Part shown: piece after piece, positions 18,986 through 30,466 of the stretch | How positions within the stretch are numbered: position 1 is the stretch's first letter | Layout: each line of letters opens with the position of its first letter | Origin: Phycomyces nitens | Taxonomy: Eukaryota > Mucoromycota > Mucoromycetes > Mucorales > Phycomycetaceae | DNA: 64,000 bases | Assembly: GCA_022702545.1 (NCBI GenBank) | Contig: JAHRBC010000004.1 | Span: forward strand, 4,246,001-4,310,000 | Direction of reading: 5' to 3' | Made by a program: the position numbers and the translations under genes | The notes under the pieces: generated by a model | Told to the model about the DNA's origin: nothing | What the model saw: only the letters and a program-made list of their open reading frames with translations | The model's database searches: none

Positions 18986-21881
18986 AAAGTACTCTGATCT
19001 TGCTCCCGTATTTAGTAAGGCTAACGCCGATCTATTACCTGAGCACCGAAAGTATGATATAGAAATCAAGCTTCAAGAAGGTACGACTCCACCTTGGGGT
19101 CCTATATACAATCTTGGCGAGCCTGAACTGAAAGCCCTTCGCGAATACCTTGATGAAAATCTGAAAAAAGGGTTCATCCGCCACTCCAAGTCTCCTGCTG
19201 GTGCCCCCATACTCTTTGTCAAGAAAAAGGATGGTTCGCTTCGACTTTGTTCTGATTACCGTGGCCTGAATAAGATTACTGTGAAGAACCGATACCCACT
19301 GCCACTCATCAACGAACTTCTTGACCGTCTTGGAAATGCGAAAGTGTTTTCGAAAGTAGATCTTCGTGGTGCGTATAATCTTGTCCGAGTCAAGCCTGGT
19401 GACGAATGGAAGACAGCCTTCAGAACACGCTACGGCCATTTTGAATACACTGTGATGCCATTTGGTCTCAGCAATGCTCCCGCCACCTTCCAGCACATGA
19501 TGAATGATGTTTTCCGCGATATGCTCGATAACTTTGTTGTTGTGTACCTCGATGATATTCTCATTTTCTCAGCCAACCAAGAAGACCACAATCAACATGT
19601 CCGGCAAGTCCTGAAACGTCTTCTTGATCATGGGCTTTATGCCAAGTTAGAGAAATGCGCCTTCGACCAGTCCCAAGTTGAGTTCCTTGGTTACGAGATC
19701 TCACCTTCTGGTGTGTCCATGGACACTGCGAAAGTCAAGACCATCCAGGAGTGGAAATCTCCTCAGTCTGTCCATGCTTTGCAAGTGTTCCTTGGCTTTG
19801 CCAATTATTACCGCAGATTTATCAAAGGTTTCTCACACGCTGTGTTACCAATGACTAAACTCTTGTCCAAGAAAGTTCCTTTCGCCTGGTCCACAGAAGC
19901 CCAAAACTCGTTTGAACATCTCAAGTCCCAATTCTGCACTGCACCTATCCTTGCCCACGCTGACTTCTCCCGCCCGTTCGTCCTGGAAACCGATGCTTCC
20001 GACTTTGCCCTTGGGGCTGTCCTCTCTCAAGTTGGTTCTGACGAGATGCTTCATCCTGTTGCTTTCTTTTCCCGTAAGCTGTTGCCCGCCAAAATTAACT
20101 ACGAGATCTATGACAAAGAGATGCTTGCCATTGTCAATGCTTTTGAAATTTGGCGCCATCATTTGGTCGGATCACAGCATCAAATCACCGTTTTTACCAA
20201 TCATAAGAACCTTGAATACTTCACTACCACTCGCCGTCTCAACCGCCGTCAAGTTCGTTGGTCCCTTTTCCTTGCTGATTTCGATTTTTGCATCTATTAT
20301 CGTCCTGGCCACATGCAAGGAAAGCCCGATGCCCTGTCCCGCCGCCCCGAATATGAGCCTAAAGGAGGAGATGAAGTCTATGACGTCCAGAATCAAGTGC
20401 TTCTCAAGCCAAAGCAGCTTATTCTTGGCGCCATCTCAACCCGTTCCCAGACTGCATCACTGACCCAGGCAATCCAGCAAGACACCCAGACCAATCCAAC
20501 AGCTCAAGAATTGATCAAGAATATAGATCCAGAATCAGAATTCACATTTGTCAATGGTACCTTGTATAAGAATAGTCGCATATATGTCCCAGAAGGAAAC
20601 TGCCGTATCCAAGTACTGAAATCCCGTCATGACGCTCTTCTTGCTGGTCATTTTGGTGTTGCTCGCACGTTTGATCTTGTTGCTCGAGCATACTGGTGGC
20701 CTGGCATGCGAAAGTATATAAAAGACTATGTTGCGACTTGTGAGACCTGTTCCTGAAGCAAGACCTCTAGGCATGCCAAACATGGTAACCTGATGCCACT
20801 CTCTGTCCCTGAACAACCCTGGTCCTCGGTATCCCTTGACTTTATCACCGATCTTCCCCAATCTGGGTCCTTTGATAGCATAATGGTTGTAGTTGATCGA
20901 CTATCCAAGATGGCCCATTTCATCCCGTGTAACAAGACAGTAACCGCCCCCGAAACCGTAGATCTGTTTATTGCCAACATTGTCCGTCTCCATGGTGTTC
21001 CCCTTGACATTGTTTCTGACCGTGGTCCCCAATTTATCTCCCGCTTTTGGCGCACCTTTCATAAGGCCCTTGGCACCACTACTTCCCTGTCTTCCACATT
21101 CCACCCTGAGTCAGATGGTCAAACCGAGCGTGTCAACCAGATATTGGAACAGCACATTCGTTGTTATACCAACTACTCCCAGGACAATTGGCTCCAGCTC
21201 CTCCCTATTGCCGAATTTGCCTACAACAACTCTACCCACTCTGCAACAAAGCACTCCCCATTTCTGGCCAATTATGGGTTCCACCCGCGCCTAGATTTCT
21301 CTGCTAGTCAAGATATTGTAGTGCCCATAGTTGAAGACAAAGTCAAGTTCATGCAAGAAGTCTTCAATAACATCAAAGCTAACATGAAGCAAGCCCAACT
21401 CACTTATTCTCAACATGCCAACAAACATCGCAAGGATATTCCTACTCTGCTCCCTGGTTCCCAAGTCTGGCTCTCAAGTAGCAATATCAGAACTTCTCGC
21501 CCAAGCAATAAGCTGGATTACAAGCGATTGGGTCCTTTCACTATTGAAGAACAGATCAATCCAGTAGCATACCGTGTCAAGCTCCCGCCATCAATGAAAG
21601 TTCATAATGTGTTCCATGTCTCCCTGTTGGAACCAGTGGTCAGAAATGAATTATCAGCAAGGTACCAAGACCCACCGCCCCCAGTCATAGTAGATAATGA
21701 GCAAGAGTATGAAGTTGAGGAGATCTTGGCAAAAAGGCTACATCGAAGGAAAATCCAGTATCTGGTGGACTGGAAAGGGTATGGCCCAGAAGAGCGCACT
21801 TGGGAACCTTTGGAGAATCTTGCCAATGCTGCCATCAAGATCCAAGAATTTGAGAGTAGTTCAGCCTTGAGAGGGAGGTAA

Positions 21882-22169
21882 TGTTAGGATTGGTTCCTAA
21901 CAGCCTTCGCGCCACACTCCCGAAATGGATACTAGCTAGAAGACCAAATACATCATAGCTATCTTTAGACTTTCCTTTCTTGTACACCCACCCGCCACAG
22001 TTACCAATCATTATATTTAGACATATCTTTACCCTAGCTAGAAAACATATAAATACCAGTAGAGCTTGATCATAGAAAGATCAAGCGAACAACGTCTTTT
22101 ATTAAATAACTTATCCTTGAACCTCCTGTTTCTGTCTCTTGCCTTGTCTGCTTGGATCAGTTCCTGACA
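21882..22169 (+). repeat. Gypsy-2 3' LTR
   Basis: Identical by reading to 16877-17164. It is preceded directly by GAGAGGGAGGTAA, which combines the polypurine tract and the pol stop codon. Confidence 0.93.
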
Positions 22170-22237
22170 CCCAGTGGTATTGATTCTGCAACTTAGTTAC
22201 AAGTGCCAGAAAAGAAATACCAGATCGAGACTTGACA

Positions 22238-22548
22238 TGTCATTCCTGATCTGGGATGGTCTTCCTTTTATTATAATGAAGCCAAAAGGTTAATCCCACT
22301 GGGGAAACAGGAGTATACGTAAAATCAAAGAGAAGATAAAAGATACTTTTTATTGTTATGACTTTGGTTATCTTATATAGTTTTCTAACTAATACTGCGC
22401 ATTATCCGCAGTAGCTATTATATGATATTTTAATAAAAGAAGAGACATTGTACTGAGGTTAATGCTCAGGAAGATGTTACTGCGCATAAAGAAGTACTGT
22501 GGTTAATCATCTTCAGATTTTACAGATTCATCAAAATAATGTCCGACA
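22238..22548 (-). mobile_element. Solo LTR of the Gypsy-1 family, 311 bp
   Basis: Exactly the length of the Gypsy-1 3' LTR, from TGTCATTCCTGATC to AATGTCCGACA, in reverse orientation. It contains both ATTAACC-type internal repeats. No matching 5-bp flanks were found (TGACA versus AATTT), so it may have been left by recombination between elements. Confidence 0.85.
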
Positions 22549-22609
22549 AATTTTGGTGAGACAAGTGTCGTTCCTGATCTAGGCTATCTTCTAATTCATT
22601 GTAAACATA

Positions 22610-22823
22610 TGTCAGAGTTGACATAGCAAATAACAACCCAGATAATCAGGTACCCAATCAGTAATGCTTTTAACATATGTCCTCAATGTTATACTGATTG
22701 GTTTCTCTTTTTGTAAAACCAAGACATATTCTCATCACCTCTCATAAAGAGATAACCAATGTGTCTTGAGTAAAGAGTAATTAGTTTAGATAGTTTCACT
22801 CATAAAATCTGTATAAATACTAC
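22610..22823 (+). mobile_element. LTR fragment, family B, forward orientation
   Basis: It starts TGTCAGAGTTGACATAGC and matches the reverse complement of 15935-16145 (landmarks CCAGATAATCAGG, CTTTTAACATATGTCC, CTGTATAAATAC). It stops at TACTAC/TACTG where another LTR-like sequence begins. Confidence 0.75.
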
Positions 22824-23263
22824 TGTAAGAAACATCCTATTGGTAAAATTGATTAACCAATCATAACCTGATCCAGACATCACTGTTGTATCCAACATAA
22901 TTGTAGATTGAAACATTAACACAAATTACCAATATTGAAACATATTGAATAACCGACCTACTGGAAGTGCACTAAAGAGTGTACCTTTCCAAATACATTA
23001 TTCATTCGTAAAGACACACTAACAACTAGTACTAACACACTGGTTAATAGTACTAAGTAAAATAACAAGTCATATCTAATAGTTGGTAGAGAGAACAGAC
23101 ATTACATGATATCATCATATCATCACTAGCACTCATCTCAATGTCTATATAAACGCACAATACGAATAGCAATAGTCTTCATCTCATTCACAAATTCTTT
23201 CTCTCTTAATAAACAAAGTCTCACCATACTCTTGTCCGTGCTTTGTTTTCCTCTGATTTAACA
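22824..23263 (+). mobile_element. Possible solo LTR, ~440 bp
   Basis: TG...CA borders (TGTAAGAAACATCC to CTGATTTAACA), a TATATAAACG promoter-like box near 23148 and TTAATAAACAAAG near 23206. It interrupts the family B LTR. No target duplication was seen. It differs from the LTR at 24763, so it is probably not the 5' LTR of the pol fragment that follows. Confidence 0.4.
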
Positions 23264-23520
23264 GTATATCCAGTTATTGATTTAAGAAGTATGTTAACTT
23301 AGTATTTATAATTATTGTTATAATTCTTATCAGCTTGGATATTCATTATCATAATAGCTTTGTTATCAGTTAATAGGTATTTTGGGACTTTGTCCCACAA
23401 TAGATTGGGTATGGTATTTTCATATTTGGATAAGGATTTCTAGATGGTATAGTTTGTCTTGATTTTAGATAATCCAGCTATCTGGGTTTATATATCACTT
23501 TTCTCTGATATACCATTATG
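23264..23520. other. AT-rich spacer before the Gypsy-3 fragment
   Basis: No open frame or repeat with a recognisable match. It could be the degraded internal region of an element. Confidence 0.3.
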
Positions 23521-24741
23521 CCAAATACAACACAGACAATAACTAGAGAACTTGTACATGAACAACAACTCTGGGACCCGGAAATAAGTCACCTCCAAAC
23601 AAGCAAAGACCAACAATTTCTCTGGAATAATGGACTATTTTGCCAAAACCCAAAGTCACCCGTGGTGGTAGTACCATTGTCTTTATGACAAACCTATCTT
23701 GACTCGATATATTCGCACCCCACATCTGGCCATTTTGGTAGGGATAAGACTTTGGAGAAGGCATGGCAACATGCATGGTGGCCATCAATAATTCCAGACA
23801 CCAAAAAATTTGTCCAAGAGTGTACCCAATTTTTCTGACACAAACATCCAGCTCATAGGTTTGCTAGTTTACAAAGTATAGTGGTCAATTTTCCAGGGGA
23901 GGTGTGGGATGCAGATATTGCCGTTCTCCCAGAATCAAGAAAAGGAAACCGTTACCTCTTAGTGATGATGGGATATCTGACAAGATGGATCATAACGGCT
24001 GCCCTCCTGCAATTCGACACAAATGAAATTGCAAATGTGTTGATATTCAAAGTAGTATTGATATACGGCATACCAAACAGACTCTTGACGGACAATGGAA
24101 CTAATTTCATATCAGAAGCGATGAAGGTAGTATGTCAACACCTAGGAATAACGAAGGCAACAACAAGTGTTGAGCACCCTCAAGTCAATGGGTTAGTAGA
24201 ACGGATGAACAAGACAATCAAAACCGCGTTAGCAGTCTACGTAGAGAAGGATCCCCAACAATGGGATGAATACCTACCATTTGTAACCTTTGCCATAAAC
24301 ACTACAAAACAATCGTCAACAGGAAAAGCACCATTTGAAATCATGTTTGGTTGACAAGCTCGATTACCAACAACCAGAGACTTAAACCCGCCTAACATGA
24401 AAATACACACAACAAAAACATGGATAGCATATCTCAACCATTACCTCCCCATCATCCAACAAGGAGTGAGAACAAATCTCCAGAAAGCACAAGAACGTCA
24501 ACAAAGAAATTACAACAAAAATTGCAAAAAGAAACAGACATTTAAAGAGGCAGATTTAGTCATGAAGATCAAGCCAAAAGAAACATGGAAATTTCCAAAC
24601 CCCAAGTTTACTGGACCATGGAAAATCCAAAAAGCCTCAAATGAAAAAGAAACAAGCTTCATATTAGAAGATCTAAAGAACCCCAAAAAGACAATGAGCG
24701 CAAACCAGGAACAGTTGTACCTTTATCACCAAGCGAAATAG
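23521..24741 (+). pseudogene. Gypsy-3 integrase fragment, three in-frame TGAs
   Basis: One frame from ATG 23521 to TAG 24739-24741 is interrupted only by TGA at 23686, 23836 and 24352. It covers the integrase zinc region (SHPTSGHFG histidines, ECTQF; the second Cys of the CxxC pair reads as Phe), the core with Asp in WDADIAVL, Asp in TDNGTNF and Glu in NGLVERMNK, and a basic C-terminal part with FTGPWKI. Reverse transcriptase and protease are absent. Each TGA is followed by CA, and the first and third lie where Arg would fit (LSLxQTYL, MFGxQARLP). No chromodomain follows. Confidence 0.8.
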
Positions 24742-24762
24742 CCTCAGCTAGAAAGGGGGTGA

Positions 24763-25481
24763 TGTGACAGATGCGCTGTCTAGAAACTAATTACTATCAC
24801 TGTTTCTATATTTATCCTTAGTATACCATTAACTCTTATAACATATCCCATTCTCTTATCTAATAAACGACAGAGGTTATTCCCCTATTATACAACTATC
24901 ACAGTATGAAATACAATTACTTTTTTTTAACTTTCGTTCATATACCTTATTTATTATATATATATATATATATTTCAATTATTCTTTTGTTCTCATGGGT
25001 GACCTATATGTCTACAGGCACCAGGCCTTGATACACTCACAAAATAAAATAAAAATACTTTTACCTGTACACCCCTATTTTATTTACAATTGTAATGTTG
25101 GGATAATTTAAGATCTTTGGTATACGGTGCGGTATGAACTGGAGGTCTTTTGCAAGAAAAGGAGGTTATACGCACGGGATAAGAGTAGGGTTGGAGATGA
25201 GGCACGACACAAACGACACAACGAGATAGTAGAAAGATGTAGATTTGGTATTCTCTTAGCGTTTCAGACAATTCAAAGTGACCAGAGCAACCTATGTCCT
25301 CTGTGACAAATATAGACTTAACGGAAAAAGAACGTGTTTTATTCAATAAGCTGTTACAAGCCTAATAGCTACAAGGCCTCTATGGTAGTACTATCTACTG
25401 ATAACGTTGCCATTGTGCTCCTAGTAGCTCGTCCTCACACCAGACCGAACTGTCTGTTGCTCCGACCCGGACAACATCACA
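24763..25481 (+). repeat. Gypsy-3 3' LTR (probable), 719 bp
   Basis: GAAAGGGGGTGA, a polypurine tract, precedes TGTGACAGATGCGC. The sequence ends GACAACATCACA, so the borders form TGTGA/TCACA inverted ends. No second copy is in the window, which limits confidence. A TATATATATATA run is inside. Confidence 0.55.
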
Positions 25482-26988
25482 CAATTTATATTTAATTTTT
25501 GTACTGTTTGGAGGAATTTAGATATTCTACATTGGATTCTTGTATACCAATAGGTAGGATTATTAAGATCATCCCTATATCTTAGTCTACTATGGATCAA
25601 TATATTACCAAAAATATGGAAAAATTAAACAATTTAGTAGCTTATTTTACATGTTTTATCTGAGTACTATCCCTAGTATTCTATAGTATACATCGTAGCC
25701 AACATGCTTTTATCTCTCTCACAAACAGAACATTTGGATTCATTTTTTTGCCTTTGAGTCGCAAATTTGGGTCATTATTTTTTTCTTAAAAAAAAACCCC
25801 CCATTTGCGTTTTGGTCTAGCTGTTACGGGAACAGATAACTTTATTAAACTTGAAATAAAAACCACCTAAATCATAGTTAGGATAAGTGTAAAAGGTGAT
25901 GAAATACATACCAAGATACAGATTGGTGGTTAAGTTAAAAGAATATGGGAATTGTTCTGGGATGGGGAAAAGGGAGGGAAAATAAGATATACGAGAATTA
26001 AGAATATAAGTAATTTGATAGAAACTAAAAAAGGTACTTCATGTAACAACGTACAGAGTCTTTATAATGTGAATATTTGGTGAAATTGGAACATAGCAAC
26101 AGAAAAACAAAAGTTCAAGGCAAGATTTTATTTATTTATTTCTGAGTTGATAGTGTTCTCTACTTCTATACCACCCTTTGAAACCAATAAAACTGTCTGA
26201 TAGTTGTTGGGTGTCTGATCTATAAAAACTATGTGAATTAAAATTTTATCTTTTCTGTATCCTGGAAATCAGAGCCACTGTATATATGAGAATTGGGCCC
26301 ATTTTTGCAGTTTAGCTCATCAATTGGGGGATAGTATTTGGTTTACTAAAGCTGCTTGCAAAATAAATCGATAGACTCAAAGTATTGTAGACTAGACATC
26401 TTTTATACTAAAGTCGAATGTATAAAATCTTTCTCAAGTGGAAACTAAAAGACGTGTTTCTTTGTTTGATAGATTTGGATTCTTGTTAATCCAATCGACA
26501 TTTAGATCTCATGAAAATAATTGGAGATTGAAACACATTGATTATTGCACCTATTGATGTTTCTATTTTGCAAGATCGAGTAATTTATATATTGACAAAA
26601 GTCTCTATCAATCTCTCTATCTAATCTTCAAAAATACCGAGTGTTTATTTTGGTAAATTTGATTAGATGAACCCAATGCAACCAAGATTGATTATTCAAG
26701 ACGTGTATGCACACATGTCAAGAGATATAGATTTGCAAAAGAAAAGAAAAGAAAAGCCAAAATCAAATCGTAATCAACACTGATGATAAGATAAATATAT
26801 TTGCAAGTCATCTTTTCTTGCCTTTGTTTTGGTTTTGGTTTTGGTTCTTGAGCAGCAGGTTTAAAAACAAGTCTATATTTTTAATAAATCACAGGATTTC
26901 CACTTGAGTTTTGAATTAAAAAGATTAAAATTAAAAACTTTTTGTTTTATATTTTACGAGTATAATCTATAAAGCATGCGCATTGAAT
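25482..26988. other. Gene-free AT-rich stretch
   Basis: No coding frame or structured RNA was recognised in 1.5 kb. Simple repeats only: (AAAAG)n at 26739-26758 and (GGTTTT)n at 26827-26848. The last part is the 3' flank of the porin gene. Confidence 0.5.
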
Positions 26989-28275
26989 CTAGTTCTCCAA
27001 AGTGAAAGACACGCCAATCTTGTGAGCATTCTCGTTGAAGCGGCCAGTATCAACAGCAGCACCCAAGTTAACCTTGATTCCAGGGCGGAGAGCTTGGGTA
27101 TAACTGGTTTTTTTTAACCAAAAGTTAGTCAAGGTTTCCGCCATGGATCGATCAATCGACCAACAAAAGTATATAGTCTTTCCCTTTTCCACATTATCTC
27201 ATTTGCTAAAAAGTGTCTAATAACCCAACCAATAGTAATATATATATACTTACGCAACACTAAGCACACCAGTATTGGTAATCTTGCCCTTTACAAAAGT
27301 GGACTTGTCCAACAGCATTTTAGCACCGACTTCAAGAGCGACGGGCTTGTTGCTGTGGGAATCCCAGGCAGCCTTTCCAGAGGCCTCGATATCGCTGCTG
27401 ACGCGGTGATAGTATGAGGCAACATAGTGAGAAAGGTTGTTTGTAGCCTGAACAGAAACAGAGTACTCTTTGGTACTATAGCCAGCAGCAGCACTGTAGC
27501 GGTTGATCTAAAGGTAAAAATGATTTTGGGTTGGTACACCGTTAAACTAATAACCACACCACAATAAGCTGGTCACCATTACCTTTCCCTCGAGCACATT
27601 GTAAGCAACCTCTCCACCAACAAGGAAACCCTTTTGGCCAACAACCGAGTTTACGCTGAAATGGGTCTATTGAAGATGGTAATTAGAGATATGCTACAAA
27701 AGTCTGCTGGTTTACCTTGAACATATCAAGCGAGGCAACAGTATGGACATTGGGCTGCTTGTAGATGGCATTAATTTTGGCAGCCTTTTCGTTGATTGAA
27801 GGCAAAAGAGAAGTAGAAAGCTCAAGTTTGAGACCCTCTAGAGAAACAGACGATTAATGGTTGGCAACATATGAATAAATAAGCTTACTGGCAATGTTGT
27901 TATCGAGCTCAATCTTGCCGTTGAGATGGTTGGATGAGGTCCAGGCTTCGGTAAAAGTGAGGCCGTTGGGCTTGTTGGCATACTTTGTTTCGATATCGCC
28001 AACAATTAGGCCCGACTTGTTGTCTCTCTGACCATTGACCTTGAAGACCTGGGATATGGGATATGAGGGGTTAGCAAAAAGGCATGTTACCCAACCAAGA
28101 CTTCTTACTACACCGTTGATGGCCGTTGTCTTGACTTCTAGCTTGACACCTCCGACTGGGTAGTCTTTGGAGAGAAGATCCTTGGCGGACTTGCCGATAT
28201 CGTTATAGGCAACTAGGGATAAATGGTTGAGTTCTGGAGTAGAGATAAGAAATCTATTTTACCAGGAACAGACAT
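26989..28275 (-). CDS. POR1: Mitochondrial outer-membrane porin (VDAC)
   Basis: Seven exons splice in phase: 28275-28263, 28212-28109, 28048-27889, 27837-27716, 27666-27583, 27507-27254 and 27103-26989. The product is 283 residues, the usual length for VDAC. The protein starts MSVPVAYNDIGKSAKDLLSKDY, the amphipathic N-terminal helix of fungal porins, and ends NAHKIGVSFTLEN, matching the terminal beta-strand that carries the mitochondrial sorting signal. KGLKLELSTSLLP and the KQPNVHTVASLDMF strand are other family landmarks. The first coding exon is only 13 bases. Known role: a 19-strand beta-barrel channel for ATP, ADP and metabolites. No defects seen. Confidence 0.93.
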
Positions 28276-28659
28276 GTGTGTAGAGCTGCAAGGGGAAGCT
28301 TATTAGAGATGTTTAAAAAGGGGGGAAGTGACGAATGGGCTCTGGGAGTAAGAAAAGGGGGAGCAAAGAAGAACAAGGGTCTTTTTGGGATGGTTGTTTA
28401 TTACACTCTAGGGGTTTTGCGAATGATTGATGGTGTAACAAACTAAAAAGTTTATAAGCAGGATTTTGTCTTGACTAAAAAAAGACCTGGTGTATTTTGT
28501 TTAGATATGGACGTTATTTTTGGTGTCTCCATTTCACAACACTCCGTGTCACTTTCAACCACAAAGAGGTCTGCAAAGGTTTATTATATGTGTGTGTGCG
28601 TGTGTTTAAAAAAAAAAGAGAGAAAAGAAAAAAAGTCCAAAGGCTATGTATCTTTTTCT
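28276..28659. other. Intergenic: porin promoter and tubulin 3' end
   Basis: About 380 bp. It includes the porin upstream region, a TGTGTGTG run near 28590 and an A-rich stretch. The tubulin stop codon is directly at its right edge. No extra gene is evident; the open + strand frame running from here through the tubulin gene is a shadow. Confidence 0.6.
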
Positions 28660-30162
<1,503 letters not shown>

Positions 30163-30466
30163 AAGGGTTTAGAATGTCCAAAGTTAGGGAAGAACGTTAG
30201 AAGAAAAAGAAAAGAAAAGGATGAGGCCTGGAGGTTTTTTATGGCCAAGAAATAAATAATTACAATACAATAATCAATCGGAGAAGGTGCCCGATTCACG
30301 TTTATGATTTCCTGGTCTTTTCGACACGAATCATGCATTCGCACTCGTTCTCCGACTGGAGCTTATTAGAAAGGGGGGGTGAGTGGGATGGGGTGGGCAG
30401 ATGAATTATATGTAATGTATGATGGGTTTTTATTTTTGACGGTGAAAATTGAGGAATATATTTTTG
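30163..30466. other. Alpha-tubulin promoter region
   Basis: About 300 bp between the SDA1 stop and the tubulin start, both on the minus strand. A TTTTTATTT run and a short G-run (30374-30380) are visible. No gene is evident. Confidence 0.5.

Larger units (their letters stand above)
18213..21881 (+). pseudogene. Gypsy-2 pol with chromodomain, one in-frame TGA
   Basis: In the -1 frame of gag. The protease has LIDSGAHSSFI (near 18367). Then comes a Pro/Ser/Val-rich linker of 8-residue repeats (18680-18985). The RT has YLDD at 19545-19556, RNase H has ETDASDFALGAVL, and the integrase has an HHCC finger (20622-20753), Asp in SLDFITD, Asp in DRGPQF and Glu in DGQTERVNQ. A chromodomain (21705-21825: EYEVEEIL, YLVDWKGY, TWEPLENL) ends the protein. 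TAA 21879-21881 touches the 3' LTR. A TGA at 20754-20756 follows CETCS, where relatives have Arg. All catalytic residues are otherwise in place. Chromodomains steer integration to heterochromatin in known chromoviruses. Confidence 0.9.
16877..22169 (+). mobile_element. Gypsy-2: young Ty3-like chromovirus, identical LTRs, 5-bp target duplication
   Basis: Both 288-bp LTRs (16877-17164 and 21882-22169) read identically. The target duplication CCCAG is at 16872-16876 and 22170-22174. The internal region carries gag and pol overlapping in the -1 frame, and pol ends in a chromodomain. Total length is 5293 bp. Identical LTRs mean a very recent insertion. The only visible defect is one TGA in the integrase finger region at 20754. 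The site right after the 5' LTR does not start with TGG, so an ordinary tRNA primer site was not found. Confidence 0.93.
16564..22237 (+). mobile_element. LTR, family C, right arm, split by Gypsy-2
   Basis: The first part is 16564-16876 and the rest is 22170-22237, ending CGAGACTTGACA. Gypsy-2 (16877-22169) sits between, with the CCCAG target sequence duplicated. Joined, it would be about 376 bp with TG...CA borders and matches the left-arm LTR in reverse. Confidence 0.7.

Noticed and set aside
1104..24354. Reassigned TGA codon (read as Arg or Trp) in this genome
   Set aside because: TGA ends host genes at 39400 and 55082, and no host gene contains an internal TGA; mutation of CGA explains the transposon cases better.
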